A DNA stretch of 64,000 nucleotides from Thalassoroseus pseudoceratinae (GCF_011634775.1 NZ_JAALXT010000002.1:558001-622000); one strand, 5' to 3'. Positions 1-12,892 are shown, numbered from the stretch's first letter. Program-made: numbers and translations. Notes: generated by a model from the sequence alone, not told the origin.

Positions 1-2796
1 AACGATGTTTGGTACTTGAGAAATCTCGGCCTTTTGGAGTGATTCGACGAGTCCTCTGGCACGGGTACTTTGGTTCCCAGTAATCATCGACTGGCGAATG
101 CTGACCCCACCGTAGCCAGTGCCAAACAAAAGCAGCATAAGCAGCAAGATTCTCAACCCGTGAAACCGCCCGGCCTTCTTCATCATCTTCCGTTGCGGTT
201 CCGTCCACTTCTTCTTGTCGGTCAGTTTCCGAATCCTGATCGTTTCGTACCACGACGGCAGATGCCGATTCTCGGGCTTGGCATTCCACAAACCGGCCCG
301 CTCTTCCAACCGCAACTCGGCCCGGCCTCGTTTGGTTTCCTGCTGCTTGCGGGTAAGCCATTCTCGGAGCGATGGCACCAAGTAGTCGTGGGTCAATTGG
401 TAGTATTTGGAGCCGGGGTCGCTGCTGGTTTCGGACTGGAAGCCCTCGGGATCGGTGGGCGTGATGAGCCGTAGTTCGCCGTCCAGAATTCGCAACAGTT
501 CCTCGAAGTCAGCAGGACGATTCTTGTAACCCGACGCTTCCAAGAGTTCATCATGCGACCGCATGTGGCCCTTGATGTCACTGCCCGCCTTGGGCAGCAG
601 CGAACGCAGCACATTTCGGGCGGCTTGTTGATGCAGGCGATGTTCTGGGTTCGCATTTCTACTGCTAAATGTATCCTCCAAAAAGTTGACACCAATGCCT
701 TTGGTCCCACCAACTTCTTCGAGCGTGCTAATTCGCCACGGTTTGCCTTTGACCATCTCGGCAAACAGGGCCAATCGCACACAGACGACTTGACCATCTT
801 GAGACAAACCAGACGCAACCTGACTGACAAAATTACGTTCCTCATCCGTCAATTGACTGGTTTGAGTGGGGAGCTTTCCAAACGCTTGCCCAAACTTGAA
901 AAGAACTTTCTCGGCGTGGTCCACATCGAATAGGTCCACTGTGGCAAAGTTGTGGCCTTCAAGAATGCGAGTTTCCAATGCCCGCATAAAGCGAGAAGCA
1001 GCCATTGAAAAGTCATCTCGCACCATCAGAATTGCTTGCAACTTACCACCATCACAATGACGCAGGGCACTCACCAATTCGCTTGTTTGTTCCGAGCGAT
1101 GCGAATGAAGCCACTGTTCAAATTGGTCGAGTACGATAAGTACCTTGGGGCCTTCACTTCGTCTCAATAGAGTGAGCGTTTCCACCAGTCCCAACGATTC
1201 GGACAATTCCGGCAACTGCTTTCGTAAGCCTCGTAGAATTCGTGTTTCTGTCTCTTCGGGGGTGGCTTCCACATAGACCGCCACGACATCGTTCGAGAGC
1301 CGAGTCAGTAGTCCCGCTTTGACCATTGAGGACTTACCGCATCCACTCGGGCCGTAGATCAATCCCACTGTGAAAGTCTTGTCAGGGTCAGTCTCTTCAA
1401 TCCGTGTCTTCCAAAACTGGATGCTCTCTGGTAGTCCAACTCGATTCCGTGGACCCGGTAGCAACTCCAAAAAGAAGTCCGAATCACTTGCGTCGAAGGA
1501 CCGCAGGCCTTTCGGAACGATCTGATGAGATTTCGTTGCCTGTTCCGGGCCTTGCTGCCAATGCAACAGGTCGTCGGCGAGTTCCGCTGCCTTGGCATAC
1601 CGATCCGAGGCACGCTTCGAGAGCGATTTGAGGCATATCCGTTCCAACTCGACGGGCACCGAGTCATCCAATTCTCGTGGAGGCCGAGGCTCAGTCGAAC
1701 TGATCTGGACCATCAACTCATAGGCGCTGCTACCGTGAAAGGGACGCCTTCCCGTGAGGAGTTCGTAGAACACGATCCCCAAACTGAAGATGTCACTCCT
1801 GCCGTCCAGTCGGTGTCCTTCCCCACGAGCTTGCTCGGGACTCATGTAAGCCGGTGTGCCAGCGATATGGCCTTCGGCCAGAAAATCGTCCTCTCGAATT
1901 GCGAGGCCAAAATCGGTGACATACGGCGTGCCAGTATCCTCTTCCAGCAAGATGTTGGCGGGCTTCAAATCTCGGTGGATCAACCGACGATCATGGGCGT
2001 GTTGCAGAGCTTGGGCGATTGTTGCCAAGAGTTGAGCCGAGAGGTTGGCTGCAGGCCGATCTTGCTCAATGCGGTCTTCTAAGGTCTGGCCGGGAATGAA
2101 TTTGGACACGACATAGACCGAACCATCGTCCGTGCGACCCATGTCGTACACCGGTACGATATGCGGATGATCCAACTTGGCAACCGTCCGGGCCTCGGTC
2201 AGATAGGCTTCCGCATCTTCGGGTTTCTGGAATCGTTCTGGCCGGGGTTCTTTGATCGCGACCCGTCGTTGCAGTTCCACGTCTTCGGCCAACCAGACTC
2301 GACCAAAAGCGCCTTCGCCCAAGAGTCTCACGACCCGATAACGGCCAATCTGGTGACTGTCAATGATCGTCTCGGAAGCGACTGTCTGAGTGGAGGCGAT
2401 ACCTTTCTCAGCGTTGAGCGATACCTTGGTGCCGTACGTGACATCCTGATCGACATCGGATAATCGACTGCGAAGCGTATCGCTGATATCAGCAAATCGA
2501 GACGTAAACTCATCAATGCTGGGAGACGTGTCGCCTTGTTGACGAGCTTGGTACTCCCCGACCGCCAATTCGAGCTTGATGCGAGGATCGGCGGCGAGAT
2601 CGGGGAGATTGGCCAGATAGTCCTCGACCCTCAGCGGGAAATTCGTCTGCCAGCGATGTTTCTGGTCTTCGAGCAAAACGGCCAATTGTTGGGCGATACC
2701 CAAACCATTCTGCTGGGCAAGAAATTTGAAAACATCGGGTGGAGTTGAGTTGGCTTGCCACAGTTTCTCAATTTCTCGTGCCAACTCAGCGGGCAT
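1..2796 (-). CDS. Ser/Thr protein kinase fused to STAND-type ATPase (3' end outside window)
   Basis: Partial gene; 932 codons are visible and it runs past position 1. The ATG at 2796 has GAAGG 7 bases upstream. Residues 1-140 are an unassigned helical leader. The kinase domain spans about 145-420, with glycine loop GEGAFGRV near 155, catalytic HRDLKPAN near 274, DFG near 294 and the GTPAYMSPEQA activation segment. A P-loop ATPase follows, with Walker A GPSGCGKSS near 481 and a Walker B-like VLIVLDQFEQW. Near 875-890 there is a hydrophobic membrane segment. Known: planctomycetes carry many such kinases with C-terminal novel-STAND and repeat (often WD40) sensor domains. Inference: a membrane-anchored signalling kinase whose sensor lies beyond the window. 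No regulator sits beside it, so its targets are unknown. Confidence 0.9.
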   Translation of the reverse strand, partial: MPAELAREIEKLWQANSTPPDVFKFLAQQNGLGIAQQLAVLLEDQKHRWQTNFPLRVEDYLANLPDLAADPRIKLELAVGEYQARQQGDTSPSIDEFTSRFADISDTLRSRLSDVDQDVTYGTKVSLNAEKGIASTQTVASETIIDSHQIGRYRVVRLLGEGAFGRVWLAEDVELQRRVAIKEPRPERFQKPEDAEAYLTEARTVAKLDHPHIVPVYDMGRTDDGSVYVVSKFIPGQTLEDRIEQDRPAANLSAQLLATIAQALQHAHDRRLIHRDLKPANILLEEDTGTPYVTDFGLAIREDDFLAEGHIAGTPAYMSPEQARGEGHRLDGRSDIFSLGIVFYELLTGRRPFHGSSAYELMVQISSTEPRPPRELDDSVPVELERICLKSLSKRASDRYAKAAELADDLLHWQQGPEQATKSHQIVPKGLRSFDASDSDFFLELLPGPRNRVGLPESIQFWKTRIEETDPDKTFTVGLIYGPSGCGKSSMVKAGLLTRLSNDVVAVYVEATPEETETRILRGLRKQLPELSESLGLVETLTLLRRSEGPKVLIVLDQFEQWLHSHRSEQTSELVSALRHCDGGKLQAILMVRDDFSMAASRFMRALETRILEGHNFATVDLFDVDHAEKVLFKFGQAFGKLPTQTSQLTDEERNFVSQVASGLSQDGQVVCVRLALFAEMVKGKPWRISTLEEVGGTKGIGVNFLEDTFSSRNANPEHRLHQQAARNVLRSLLPKAGSDIKGHMRSHDELLEASGYKNRPADFEELLRILDGELRLITPTDPEGFQSETSSDPGSKYYQLTHDYLVPSLREWLTRKQQETKRGRAELRLEERAGLWNAKPENRHLPSWYETIRIRKLTDKKKWTEPQRKMMKKAGRFHGLRILLLMLLLFGTGYGGVSIRQSMITGNQSTRARGLVESLQKAEISQVPNIV

Positions 2797-3039
2797 ACCA
2801 CAACCTTCATGGATCAACGGGGACAGATGGGTTGAGGGAAATCCTGATTATCATGGAAAACGTGTGGGAATTCAAGAATTTCCACAACACCGCTGGAGTT
2901 GCGCCGGCTTTCAAACTCGCTACGGTTGCATCAACCGCCAGCTCGAAGAATTTCTGCCAAGACGCATCGGTCTGATTTTCGGTGTGCGACCTCCACACTT
3001 ACGCGAATTCTCGAACGGAGGGTATTTTGCGGAATGTTG

Positions 3040-3970
3040 GTAAGCGTTCGGTTTAGCCATGGGGGTTATTGACGCTTTTTTCGGCGTTGGGTTCGTTTGG
3101 CTTTTTGGCGGGCTCGGGTTTGGCGGGTTTCTTCGAGGCGGTCGGTGAGGATGTGTTCGGGGTGGGTGGCGGCCCAGTGGTTAGGGAGTAGTGCGTCGAG
3201 GTCGGCGGTCTCGGCGGCGAGTTTGACGAGCACGTCGGTCAGGTAGGACTACGGTTCGAGGTGATGGCGATTGGCTCCGGCGAGGATCGTGAACAACACC
3301 GCCGCCCGCGGGCCAGCCGACTTGTAGCCGAGAAACAGCCAGTTGCGGCGGCCGATTGCTTGCGACCTCAGAGTCCGTTCGCTGAGATTGTTGTCGATCG
3401 TGCGTCGACCGTCTTCCGTGTACAAGCGAAACGCCGACCACTGATTGCGAGCGTAGCTGACCGCTTGACCTAGGTTTGACTTGGGCAGCTCACGCAAAGC
3501 CCACTCATCGAGTGCGGATTTCATCGACTCTAAGATTGGCTGAGACTCACGCTGACGCACAGCCTGACGTTCGGCGATCGAAGTTTCCCGAACGCGATCT
3601 TCGATGTCATAGAGTTGCCCAAACCACTCCAGCATCTGCGCGCTGGCACGCGGCGATTGCGATCTGGCTTGCTCGAACTTGCGGCGAATGTGCGCTCCGC
3701 AAGCGACGCGGACGATCGCTCCGTTTGAACCGGTGACGATCCCATCGTAGCCGCCGTAGGCATCGGCGTGCATCGTGCCCTGATAGTCCGCCAGAAAACT
3801 GGCCGGTCCGTCGCGGCGGCGGCTTTCAGTGAAGTCGTAGACCGAGTACGGATTGGAATCGTCGCCGATGTACGTCCAGAATCTCGCCAAGCGACTGCCG
3901 CCTTTGGCCTGTCGATCAAGCATTCGCACTGGGGTGTCGCTGCCAATTTCAACATAGACAGCGGCAGGTA
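3040..3970 (-). mobile_element. IS66-family element, truncated remnant
   Basis: The end downstream of the transposase starts at 3040 with GTAAGCGTTCGG, the form expected of an IS66 terminal inverted repeat. The transposase body follows on the minus strand. The other half, with the 5' part of tnpC, any tnpA/tnpB and the second inverted repeat, is missing. At 3970/3971 the element is joined directly to the first base of a perfect CRISPR repeat. Confidence 0.8.
3066..3970 (-). pseudogene. IS66 transposase (TnpC) C-terminal relic
   Basis: The translation matches the C-terminal half of IS66 TnpC: a D-containing segment (SDTPVRMLD), the ADAYGGYDG block, the CGAHIRRKFEQA block, and the C-terminal DNNLSERTLR and RRNWLF motifs. 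It is broken in two ways. The N-terminal half is gone, replaced at 3971 by the CRISPR array. A TAG at 3249-3251 also interrupts the frame, but homology continues in the same frame (SYLTDVL then LLPNHW) to TAA at 3066-3068. The amber probably replaced a TGG tryptophan codon. The apparent open reading frame that starts inside the array (4037) borrows its first 22 or so residues from repeat and spacer sequence. The relic cannot make active transposase. Confidence 0.88.
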
Positions 3971-6900
3971 GTTTCAATCCGCGCGTCCGCGGGGGACGCG
4001 ATGGTGTGCCCTCAACTCTGACGTTGTCCACCAGCATGTTTCAATCCGCGCGTCCGCGGGGGACGCGATGACACGTTTACGCTGACGATCAACGGTAAAA
4101 ACGTGTTTCAATCCGCGCGTCCGCGGGGGACGCGATGGAGACAACACGCCCATCTGCCACAGCGTGTTGTAGTTTCAATCCGCGCGTCCGCGGGGGACGC
4201 GATCTTTCGCTAGTTTGCGAGCTTCGGACGGTGTCATTCCAGTTTCAATCCGCGCGTCCGCGGGGGACGCGATCGAGCGTTTGGTGATAGCCCCGCGTCT
4301 GGGTATGGTTTCAATCCGCGCGTCCGCGGGGGACGCGATTTTGAGATGGGGAAATCAGCCCACGACGACGTGTTTCAATCCGCGCGTCCGCGGGGGACGC
4401 GATACACATCGACACGATTAACGGTGCATTTGTGGTCACGTTTCAATCCGCGCGTCCGCGGGGGACGCGATGATGTTCGACAAACTCAAGAATATGGATT
4501 GGTGGTTTCAATCCGCGCGTCCGCGGGGGACGCGATCTTCACCGCTAGTCGAGGCGTCGCACCGTTCCCGTTTCAATCCGCGCGTCCGCGGGGGACGCGA
4601 TGCCCATTCACCAGTTGAGTGACGGACTACCAACGGTTTCAATCCGCGCGTCCGCGGGGGACGCGATCAGAGCAAGCTGACGCCGACATCGACAGCACCG
4701 GTTTCAATCCGCGCGTCCGCGGGGGACGCGATTAAAACCCATTTTCAACACACCCCAACACATTCCAGTTTCAATCCGCGCGTCCGCGGGGGACGCGATA
4801 CGTCGTGCCATCAGCAACACGTTCCCCGTCGATCAGTTTCAATCCGCGCGTCCGCGGGGGACGCGATACGTCGTGCCATCAGCAACACGTTCCCCGTCGA
4901 TCAGTTTCAATCCGCGCGTCCGCGGGGGACGCGATCATTCAGTGCCGGAGATGTTCCCGACACGCCGTGGTTTCAATCCGCGCGTCCGCGGGGGACGCGA
5001 TCCCGCCAGTCTCGCCAATCACGTGAGACTCGCCAAGTTTCAATCCGCGCGTCCGCGGGGGACGCGATTTGTGCGTCTCGCGTTGGCTAACCAATTGGGC
5101 AGGTTTCAATCCGCGCGTCCGCGGGGGACGCGATCGACTGGTCTGATTTTGAGAGAGCTTTCACGAAGGTTTCAATCCGCGCGTCCGCGGGGGACGCGAT
5201 GAGGATTTTCCGGGTGACATTATCCGGCTTCATCGGTTTCAATCCGCGCGTCCGCGGGGGACGCGATGGGTTGAGAGATGGGAAAGTCGGCACATGACGA
5301 CGTGTTTCAATCCGCGCGTCCGCGGGGGACGCGATGCGACCGTCGCGGAGTAGTCCCGCATTCGCCGACAGTTTCAATCCGCGCGTCCGCGGGGGACGCG
5401 ATATCGTCCGATGAGTTTACGGTTGTTGATAAGTGGTTTCAATCCGCGCGTCCGCGGGGGACGCGATTTTAGCTTACCCTCGCATCAACAGTTCCACAAC
5501 CGTTTCAATCCGCGCGTCCGCGGGGGACGCGATGCCGACAAGCTGCGTTCGATGGTTCTCAAAGAAGTGTTTCAATCCGCGCGTCCGCGGGGGACGCGAT
5601 TTCCTCATCGTCAGCGGTGTCGGCCTCTTTGTCTGTTTCAATCCGCGCGTCCGCGGGGGACGCGATGAAGATGTTTTCGCGGACGAACCTCCAGTTGTCG
5701 AGTTTCAATCCGCGCGTCCGCGGGGGACGCGATCGCCGGATGATTGCATGCACGCTCACACAGCGGATGTTTCAATCCGCGCGTCCGCGGGGGACGCGAT
5801 GCGATGCAGGACTTCTACAAATACGAAATTGACGCATGGTTTCAATCCGCGCGTCCGCGGGGGACGCGATCACGTCGGCTGTACTGATCAGCTTGTGACG
5901 ACCTGTTTCAATCCGCGCGTCCGCGGGGGACGCGATGGCGGCTGGTATCAAGAGGGGCTACTCGTTTGGCGTGTTTCAATCCGCGCGTCCGCGGGGGACG
6001 CGATGGGAGCAGTGTTATCGGGCCAAATCGGGAGATTCGGTTTCAATCCGCGCGTCCGCGGGGGACGCGATCAAGATCGTTCGGCAACCGACTCGATTCT
6101 GCTCGTGGTTTCAATCCGCGCGTCCGCGGGGGACGCGATAGGGCAGCGTGAGAATTGCAGGCACGGACGATGTTTCAATCCGCGCGTCCGCGGGGGACGC
6201 GATTGGCAACGATAGACCCTGACGATCCATTGCAGCAAGTTTCAATCCGCGCGTCCGCGGGGGACGCGATATTGGGTCGCTCGATAACATTCGCAAGTTG
6301 CTGACGTTTCAATCCGCGCGTCCGCGGGGGACGCGATTCTCACGGGTGACACGGCCAAGCGACAAACCACGAAGTTTCAATCCGCGCGTCCGCGGGGGAC
6401 GCGATAGTCACGCCGGTTGGTCAGAAGTAACAGCCTATGATGTTTCAATCCGCGCGTCCGCGGGGGACGCGATCTCGCCAGTCACGACGTACCGCCGTCG
6501 GAGAGACGCGTTTCAATCCGCGCGTCCGCGGGGGACGCGATGCCCTGCTGTCAGTGTGCAGCGATCGGCGACGGTGTTTCAATCCGCGCGTCCGCGGGGG
6601 ACGCGATCACTCAACAGCCTCGTCAGCGGTGAACCAAGTTTCTGTTTCAATCCGCGCGTCCGCGGGGGACGCGATATTCTTCGGCATGACGGACGCACAA
6701 TCGAAGACTCTGTTTCAATCCGCGCGTCCGCGGGGGACGCGATATTTGCGCCAGTTCACAGCGTCTACTCCATTCCAGGTTTCAATCCGCGCGTCCGCGG
6801 GGGACGCGATCTCGCCAACAATCACGCAAGCTCATTCGATTACACCGTTTCAATCCGCGCGTCCGCGGGGGACGCGATCCATCGCAATCACTGACGCGAT

Positions 6901-7273
6901 CGAAGCTGCAAGTGTTTCAATCCGCGCGTCCGCGGGGGACGCGATGCCCAATCCCACACGTCAAACTGTGGATCGCACGTTTCAATCCGCGCGTCCGCGG
7001 GGGACGCGATATCCGTGGCGACTTCCAATTGATCAGTCGCATCCACGTTTCAATCCGCGCGTCCGCGGGGGACGCGATAAGACGATGGAGCAAATCCATC
7101 AACACCATCGTGTTTCAATCCGCGCGTCCGCGGGGGACGCGATCGTGAACAGCAAATTCGGCCGACCTTGTGGGATGTTTCAATCCGCGCGTCCGCGGGG
7201 GACGCGATTCCGGTGTACGCCAGTCCGGACAGCTCGAACGTGTTTCAATCCGCGCGTCCGCGGGGGACGCGAT
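3971..7273 (-). CRISPR. Type I-C CRISPR array, 50 repeats and 49 spacers
   Basis: A 32-bp repeat starts GTTTCAATCC and ends GGGGACGCGAT on the plus strand, so the transcribed (minus) strand reads ATCGCG... to ATTGAAAC, the usual type I-C 3' handle. I located 50 copies, the first at 3971-4002 and the last at 7242-7273, all identical as far as I can see. Spacers are 32-38 nt. The leader and cas2 lie at the high-coordinate end, so the newest spacers are near 7240 and the oldest near 4000. The oldest repeat is not degenerate, which is unusual, and it abuts an IS66 fragment. Because the repeat has few stop codons, long but meaningless open frames run through the array. Confidence 0.98.
4800..4935 (-). 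repeat. Tandem duplication of one spacer-repeat unit
   Basis: The spacers at 4800-4835 and 4868-4903 are identical over 36 nt (both start ACGTCGTGCC). With their repeats they form two consecutive 68-bp copies. This fits duplication of a unit by recombination or replication slippage inside the array, not two acquisitions. Confidence 0.95.
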
Positions 7274-7476
7274 CGCATCTGCGGAAGTTTCGATGTGGGC
7301 GAAAGTTGCGTTTACAAAATCGCGAATGTCCGGCCAGCAACGAATCTGTGTGCAAATGTTAGGATGCATCGTCGTCGAAAGTTCTGCTGGAATCAAGGTT
7401 TGAGGCAATCGCGAACCTCCCAGGATTTTCGTGCACGCTTAGGGTCCGCTCTTGAGGTGATCAGCGGTGGGGTGGA
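7274..7476 (-). promoter_or_regulatory. CRISPR leader
   Basis: This is the 203-bp gap between the cas2 stop codon and the newest repeat. It should hold the array promoter, reading toward lower coordinates, and the integration-guiding sequence next to the first repeat. It has no convincing coding frame. I see A/T-richer patches around 7310-7360 but no promoter boxes I would defend. The function is inferred from position. Confidence 0.75.
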
Positions 7477-7770
7477 CTACGCGATCAAGGGGTCGTCGAC
7501 ATCCCAACTTGGTTTGGCACCGTGATGTTCGACGCGCTTCCGCCAGTTTTGGCCGAGGTAGTAGAATCGGAGGCTGTCCTCGTCGACATCCGCTTCTTTG
7601 AGCAGGCGGTTCTTGCATTCGGTCCATTGGGCGGGATCGACTGACAGTTCGAACACGCTGTTTTGTACGCGTTGACCATAGTCCAAGCAAGTCTTGGCAA
7701 CGCGACGCAGGCGGCGACGGCCTTCGGTATCACCAGTGGCCACATCGTAGGTGACGAGAACGTACATCAA
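7477..7770 (-). CDS. cas2: CRISPR-associated endoribonuclease/integrase subunit Cas2
   Basis: A 97-residue protein of normal Cas2 length. The N-terminal beta strand MYVLVTYDV carries the conserved Asp of the ferredoxin-like fold. It is followed by [16 protein letters not shown] and the NSVFELSV strand typical of type I-C Cas2. Cas2 dimerises and bridges Cas1 dimers for spacer integration. It is the last gene of the cas operon, 24 bp after cas1, and faces the leader and array. The start is the second or first Met of the MMYVL pair. No defect is visible. Confidence 0.97.
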   Translation of the reverse strand: MMYVLVTYDVATGDTEGRRRLRRVAKTCLDYGQRVQNSVFELSVDPAQWTECKNRLLKEADVDEDSLRFYYLGQNWRKRVEHHGAKPSWDVDDPLIA

Positions 7771-7794
7771 AAAATCCCCAGTGAAAATCTTGGT

Positions 7795-8820
7795 TCAACG
7801 CCAGAGAAATGGCGGGTATTCGTCGAGGTCACTCCGCAGATGACGAGCCAACAATCGAGCCTGCAGGTGAACCAGCAGACCGACCGTGGTTTTCTCGCCG
7901 AGAAATGGGTGAGTCAGCTTGTCCTGCTTGCGTTTTTGATACGCCGACAGCACGGTCTTTCGGGTGTCGTCGTCCATGAGCACGGCGCCCGATTCACTCG
8001 TGCGAAACCCGTTGGGCGTGACTTGGCCGCGATTGATCAGACTAAGAGCCACGCGGTCGGCGAGGAAGGGACGAAGTTCCTCCATCAGATCGAGAGCCAA
8101 CGACGGGCGACCAGGACGGTCTTGATGGAGGAAACCGACTTGCGAATCCAAACCGGCGGCTTCGGCGGCACTGCGGGCATCATGGCTGAGCAAACTGTAA
8201 AGGAAGGACAGCAACGCATTAACCGGATCGAGCGGCGGGCGGCGACTGCGGCCGTTCATCACGAATCCTTTGCCGCCCAGCAAGTCGTTCCAAACGCGGA
8301 AGTACGTGGCTGCCGCTTCGCCCTCGTAGCCACGGGCGGTATCGACGGACTTCGCATGCCGAGCTTCCCGTAATGGGTTCTCCATCGACCGGGCGGCGGC
8401 TTGCAGGGAATCTTTCACCTGCGAATTGGAGGAATCGCGAGCACTCCGCAGCAGCACGCTGCGACAGTTGGCGATCTTGGCGGCAACGATGTTCCGAGCG
8501 ATGAACGCGGATTGGTCGGGATCATCGGCGGTGCGGTATTGGGTTCGCCTCAATAATACATTGCCGGGCGTGAAACCGACCACTCGCGCGAGCAACCGGC
8601 CGTGTCGGCTCATCAATGAAACGGTCACGCCGGCTTCCGCACACGCTCCGAGCAAGGCGGGGCTGGCACCGACGCGTCCGAAACAGACGATCCCATCGAG
8701 GTTGATCAACGGCACCCGCAGCTTCGTTTCCTTCTCGACCTTCACGCGGACGGCCTGGCCCTCCTTGGAAAGATAGCTGCCGTCAGTCACCACAAACAGC
8801 GTGTTGAGATGCCGTTTCAT
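7795..8820 (-). CDS. cas1: CRISPR-associated integrase Cas1 (type I-C)
   Basis: Metal-dependent integrase that inserts new spacers with Cas2. I chose the ATG at 8820 (MKRHLNTLFV), which has GAGGG 7 bases upstream and matches where I-C Cas1 proteins begin. An ATG at 8835 would add five residues but has no ribosome site. The metal-binding residues are visible: Glu in RGYEGEAA, His in GFLHQDRPGRPSLALDL, and the following Asp/Glu cluster DLMEELRP. The length (341 aa) is normal. It sits 18 bp after cas4 in a tight operon. The adaptation genes look intact even though cas5 in the same operon is broken. Confidence 0.96.
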   Translation of the reverse strand: MKRHLNTLFVVTDGSYLSKEGQAVRVKVEKETKLRVPLINLDGIVCFGRVGASPALLGACAEAGVTVSLMSRHGRLLARVVGFTPGNVLLRRTQYRTADDPDQSAFIARNIVAAKIANCRSVLLRSARDSSNSQVKDSLQAAARSMENPLREARHAKSVDTARGYEGEAAATYFRVWNDLLGGKGFVMNGRSRRPPLDPVNALLSFLYSLLSHDARSAAEAAGLDSQVGFLHQDRPGRPSLALDLMEELRPFLADRVALSLINRGQVTPNGFRTSESGAVLMDDDTRKTVLSAYQKRKQDKLTHPFLGEKTTVGLLVHLQARLLARHLRSDLDEYPPFLWR

Positions 8821-8838
8821 CTTTGGCCCTCGCATGAC

Positions 8839-9567
8839 TCAAGAGAAGGACGTGTCGGTCGTCGGACCGCTGGCTTCAAGATGTTTGTCGAAATGATTGT
8901 CCAAGAACTGTTGGACTCGACGCCGACCAGTCGTGGCTTCGGGCAGACAAAGTTCGATTAAGGAGCAGCTATCACACTTTGGTTCATAGATGGCGGGTGG
9001 AGTGGTGCCGGTTTCGATGAACTCTCGCATGCGACTGGCGGCGGTTGCGGTTTGCTCGCGGAGCGAACTATCGAAAAGGACCGTCGTCCGGCGTTTGCGT
9101 TGGCCGTAGAACAGGGAGCCGCTGAGGATTGTCACCCCCAGCATTTCCTCGAGACACATCGCTTGAGCACAGAGTTGCACGCGGTCGGAACCGTCTTTTT
9201 TGGGTTTGCCGCGTTTATATTCGACCGGCGTGATTTGCCATGCGGACCAATCGACACTCTCGCCTTGACCCCAACGTCTGAAGATCGATGTCGGATTGGA
9301 AACGCACTCGGGCGCAGCGAACTCCACGACATCGGACCGCCCGAACAAACCTAACCGGAGCGATCGCAGCATGAGCGATCGCACGATCCGCACGCGACCG
9401 CGGGTTTCGACGCGTTCGCTGTGCGTTTTCTCGTGTAGCACCTTGCCTTCCGCCGTCAACCGATTCTCCGCCCACAATCGCTCGACGTGAATGAGCGCCG
9501 CCTGCCGCTCGCAAAACAATACGTGTTGCAAGGCGGAAATTGGAATGAAATCGTCTTCGGAGTGCAT
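8839..9567 (-). CDS. cas4: CRISPR-associated exonuclease Cas4 (type I-C)
   Basis: Fe-S exonuclease that trims prespacers and helps select PAM-containing ends. The ATG at 9567 (MHSEDDFIPIS) gives 242 aa. An upstream frame start at 9681 would overlap cas7 by about 95 bp and adds residues with no family similarity. The four cluster cysteines are present: one in LFCERQAAL, and three in PKCDSCSLIELC near the C-terminus. The RecB-like nuclease residues appear as GRSDVVEF and PVEYKRGK. It lies between cas7 and cas1, as in most I-C operons. Confidence 0.95.
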   Translation of the reverse strand: MHSEDDFIPISALQHVLFCERQAALIHVERLWAENRLTAEGKVLHEKTHSERVETRGRVRIVRSLMLRSLRLGLFGRSDVVEFAAPECVSNPTSIFRRWGQGESVDWSAWQITPVEYKRGKPKKDGSDRVQLCAQAMCLEEMLGVTILSGSLFYGQRKRRTTVLFDSSLREQTATAASRMREFIETGTTPPAIYEPKCDSCSLIELCLPEATTGRRRVQQFLDNHFDKHLEASGPTTDTSFS

Positions 9568-9586
9568 GGGAGAGACTTCCGGTTTG

Positions 9587-10486
9587 TCAAATCCGTTTTT
9601 CGATCGTGATTCCTTCCGGGAGATCCGACTCATCGAGGTTGACGGTATAGTCCTTCGCGGATCGGGTCGCGAGTTCGTCAACGTTGGCTCTTGTGATCGT
9701 CACTCGCTCAAACAATTTGTGAGCGGGCGCGTTGCCGAGTTTGGACTCGTGCTTGAACACGATCAAACCTTGCGGCGACATTTCTCCTCTTGAAGCGGAA
9801 CGATCGTGTTCGAACATGTGCTCCAAGGCTTTCCAGAATAGCTCCAGGTCGTCGCCGCTTTCGTCGAAGCCGGTTTGGGAGGCGAGGTGCGGATTGATGA
9901 ACCCGTGCACGCGGTACAGTCCGTAAGGCACGGTAAACTTGCGACCCATCGTGCGGTTGTCGCCGGATTGCTTCTCGGCTTCCTTCTCCGTCGTGACCGC
10001 ACATCGCGTGACGGCATGCTCCTGGGAGATGATCGGATCGATGCTGCGAGCGAAACCAAATTGGATCGGGCCACGAACCTGACCACAATTGACTTCGGTT
10101 GTCATCACGGCACCAAAGGCGCGAATGTCGAAGAAGTTGTTACACATCCAGCGTGTGAGTTTGCGGTCTTCCTCGGCTTTCGATGCCGCTTTATCTTTCT
10201 TCGCTGCACCTTTCGCTCGATTTTTGGGATCGATTTCTAGTGCCGAATAGGCTCGCTGATGTTGTTGGTTCAGCACGGCCTTTTCTTTGACATAGATTTC
10301 GAACGGCGGTTGTTCCTCTTTGACGAGCCCCACGAAGTTGCGAATCTTGCGTTTGAGACACACATCGGTGACCAGCCCCTGCCCGGTTTCCGGATCGATC
10401 CGCGGCAAGTTCCCCGCATCCGGATCACCATTCGGGTTGCCGTCTTTGACATCAAACAAGTACACGAAATCATAGCGGTGTTGCAT
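9587..10486 (-). CDS. cas7: Cascade backbone protein Cas7/Csd2 (type I-C)
   Basis: A 299-residue Csd2-type Cas7, the subunit that polymerises along the crRNA to form the Cascade backbone. The N-terminus carries the family's [20 protein letters not shown] block and the conserved stretch around [12 protein letters not shown]. An RRM-like fold with a glycine-rich segment ([16 protein letters not shown]) follows. The start codon lies 2 bp after the cas8c stop, so the two are probably translationally coupled. No defect is seen. Confidence 0.96.
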   Translation of the reverse strand: MQHRYDFVYLFDVKDGNPNGDPDAGNLPRIDPETGQGLVTDVCLKRKIRNFVGLVKEEQPPFEIYVKEKAVLNQQHQRAYSALEIDPKNRAKGAAKKDKAASKAEEDRKLTRWMCNNFFDIRAFGAVMTTEVNCGQVRGPIQFGFARSIDPIISQEHAVTRCAVTTEKEAEKQSGDNRTMGRKFTVPYGLYRVHGFINPHLASQTGFDESGDDLELFWKALEHMFEHDRSASRGEMSPQGLIVFKHESKLGNAPAHKLFERVTITRANVDELATRSAKDYTVNLDESDLPEGITIEKRI

Positions 10487-10488
10487 GA

Positions 10489-12883
<2,395 letters not shown>

Positions 12884-12892
12884 ATCGTTTCC

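Noticed and set aside
1525-2463. Plus-strand frames over the kinase
   Set aside because: They are shadows of a kinase/ATPase with textbook HRDLKPAN, DFG and Walker motifs on the minus strand.
3249-4037. Intact 262-residue IS66 transposase
   Set aside because: The first 22 or so codons are CRISPR repeat and spacer sequence, and homology continues past the TAG at its end, so it is a truncated relic.
4215-7525. Long open frames (up to about 360 codons) through the CRISPR array
   Set aside because: The repeat translates without stops in several frames, and multiples of repeat plus spacer keep frames open by chance. The peptides are repeats of FNPRVRGGRD, FQSARPRGTR or VSIRASAGDA and have no biology.
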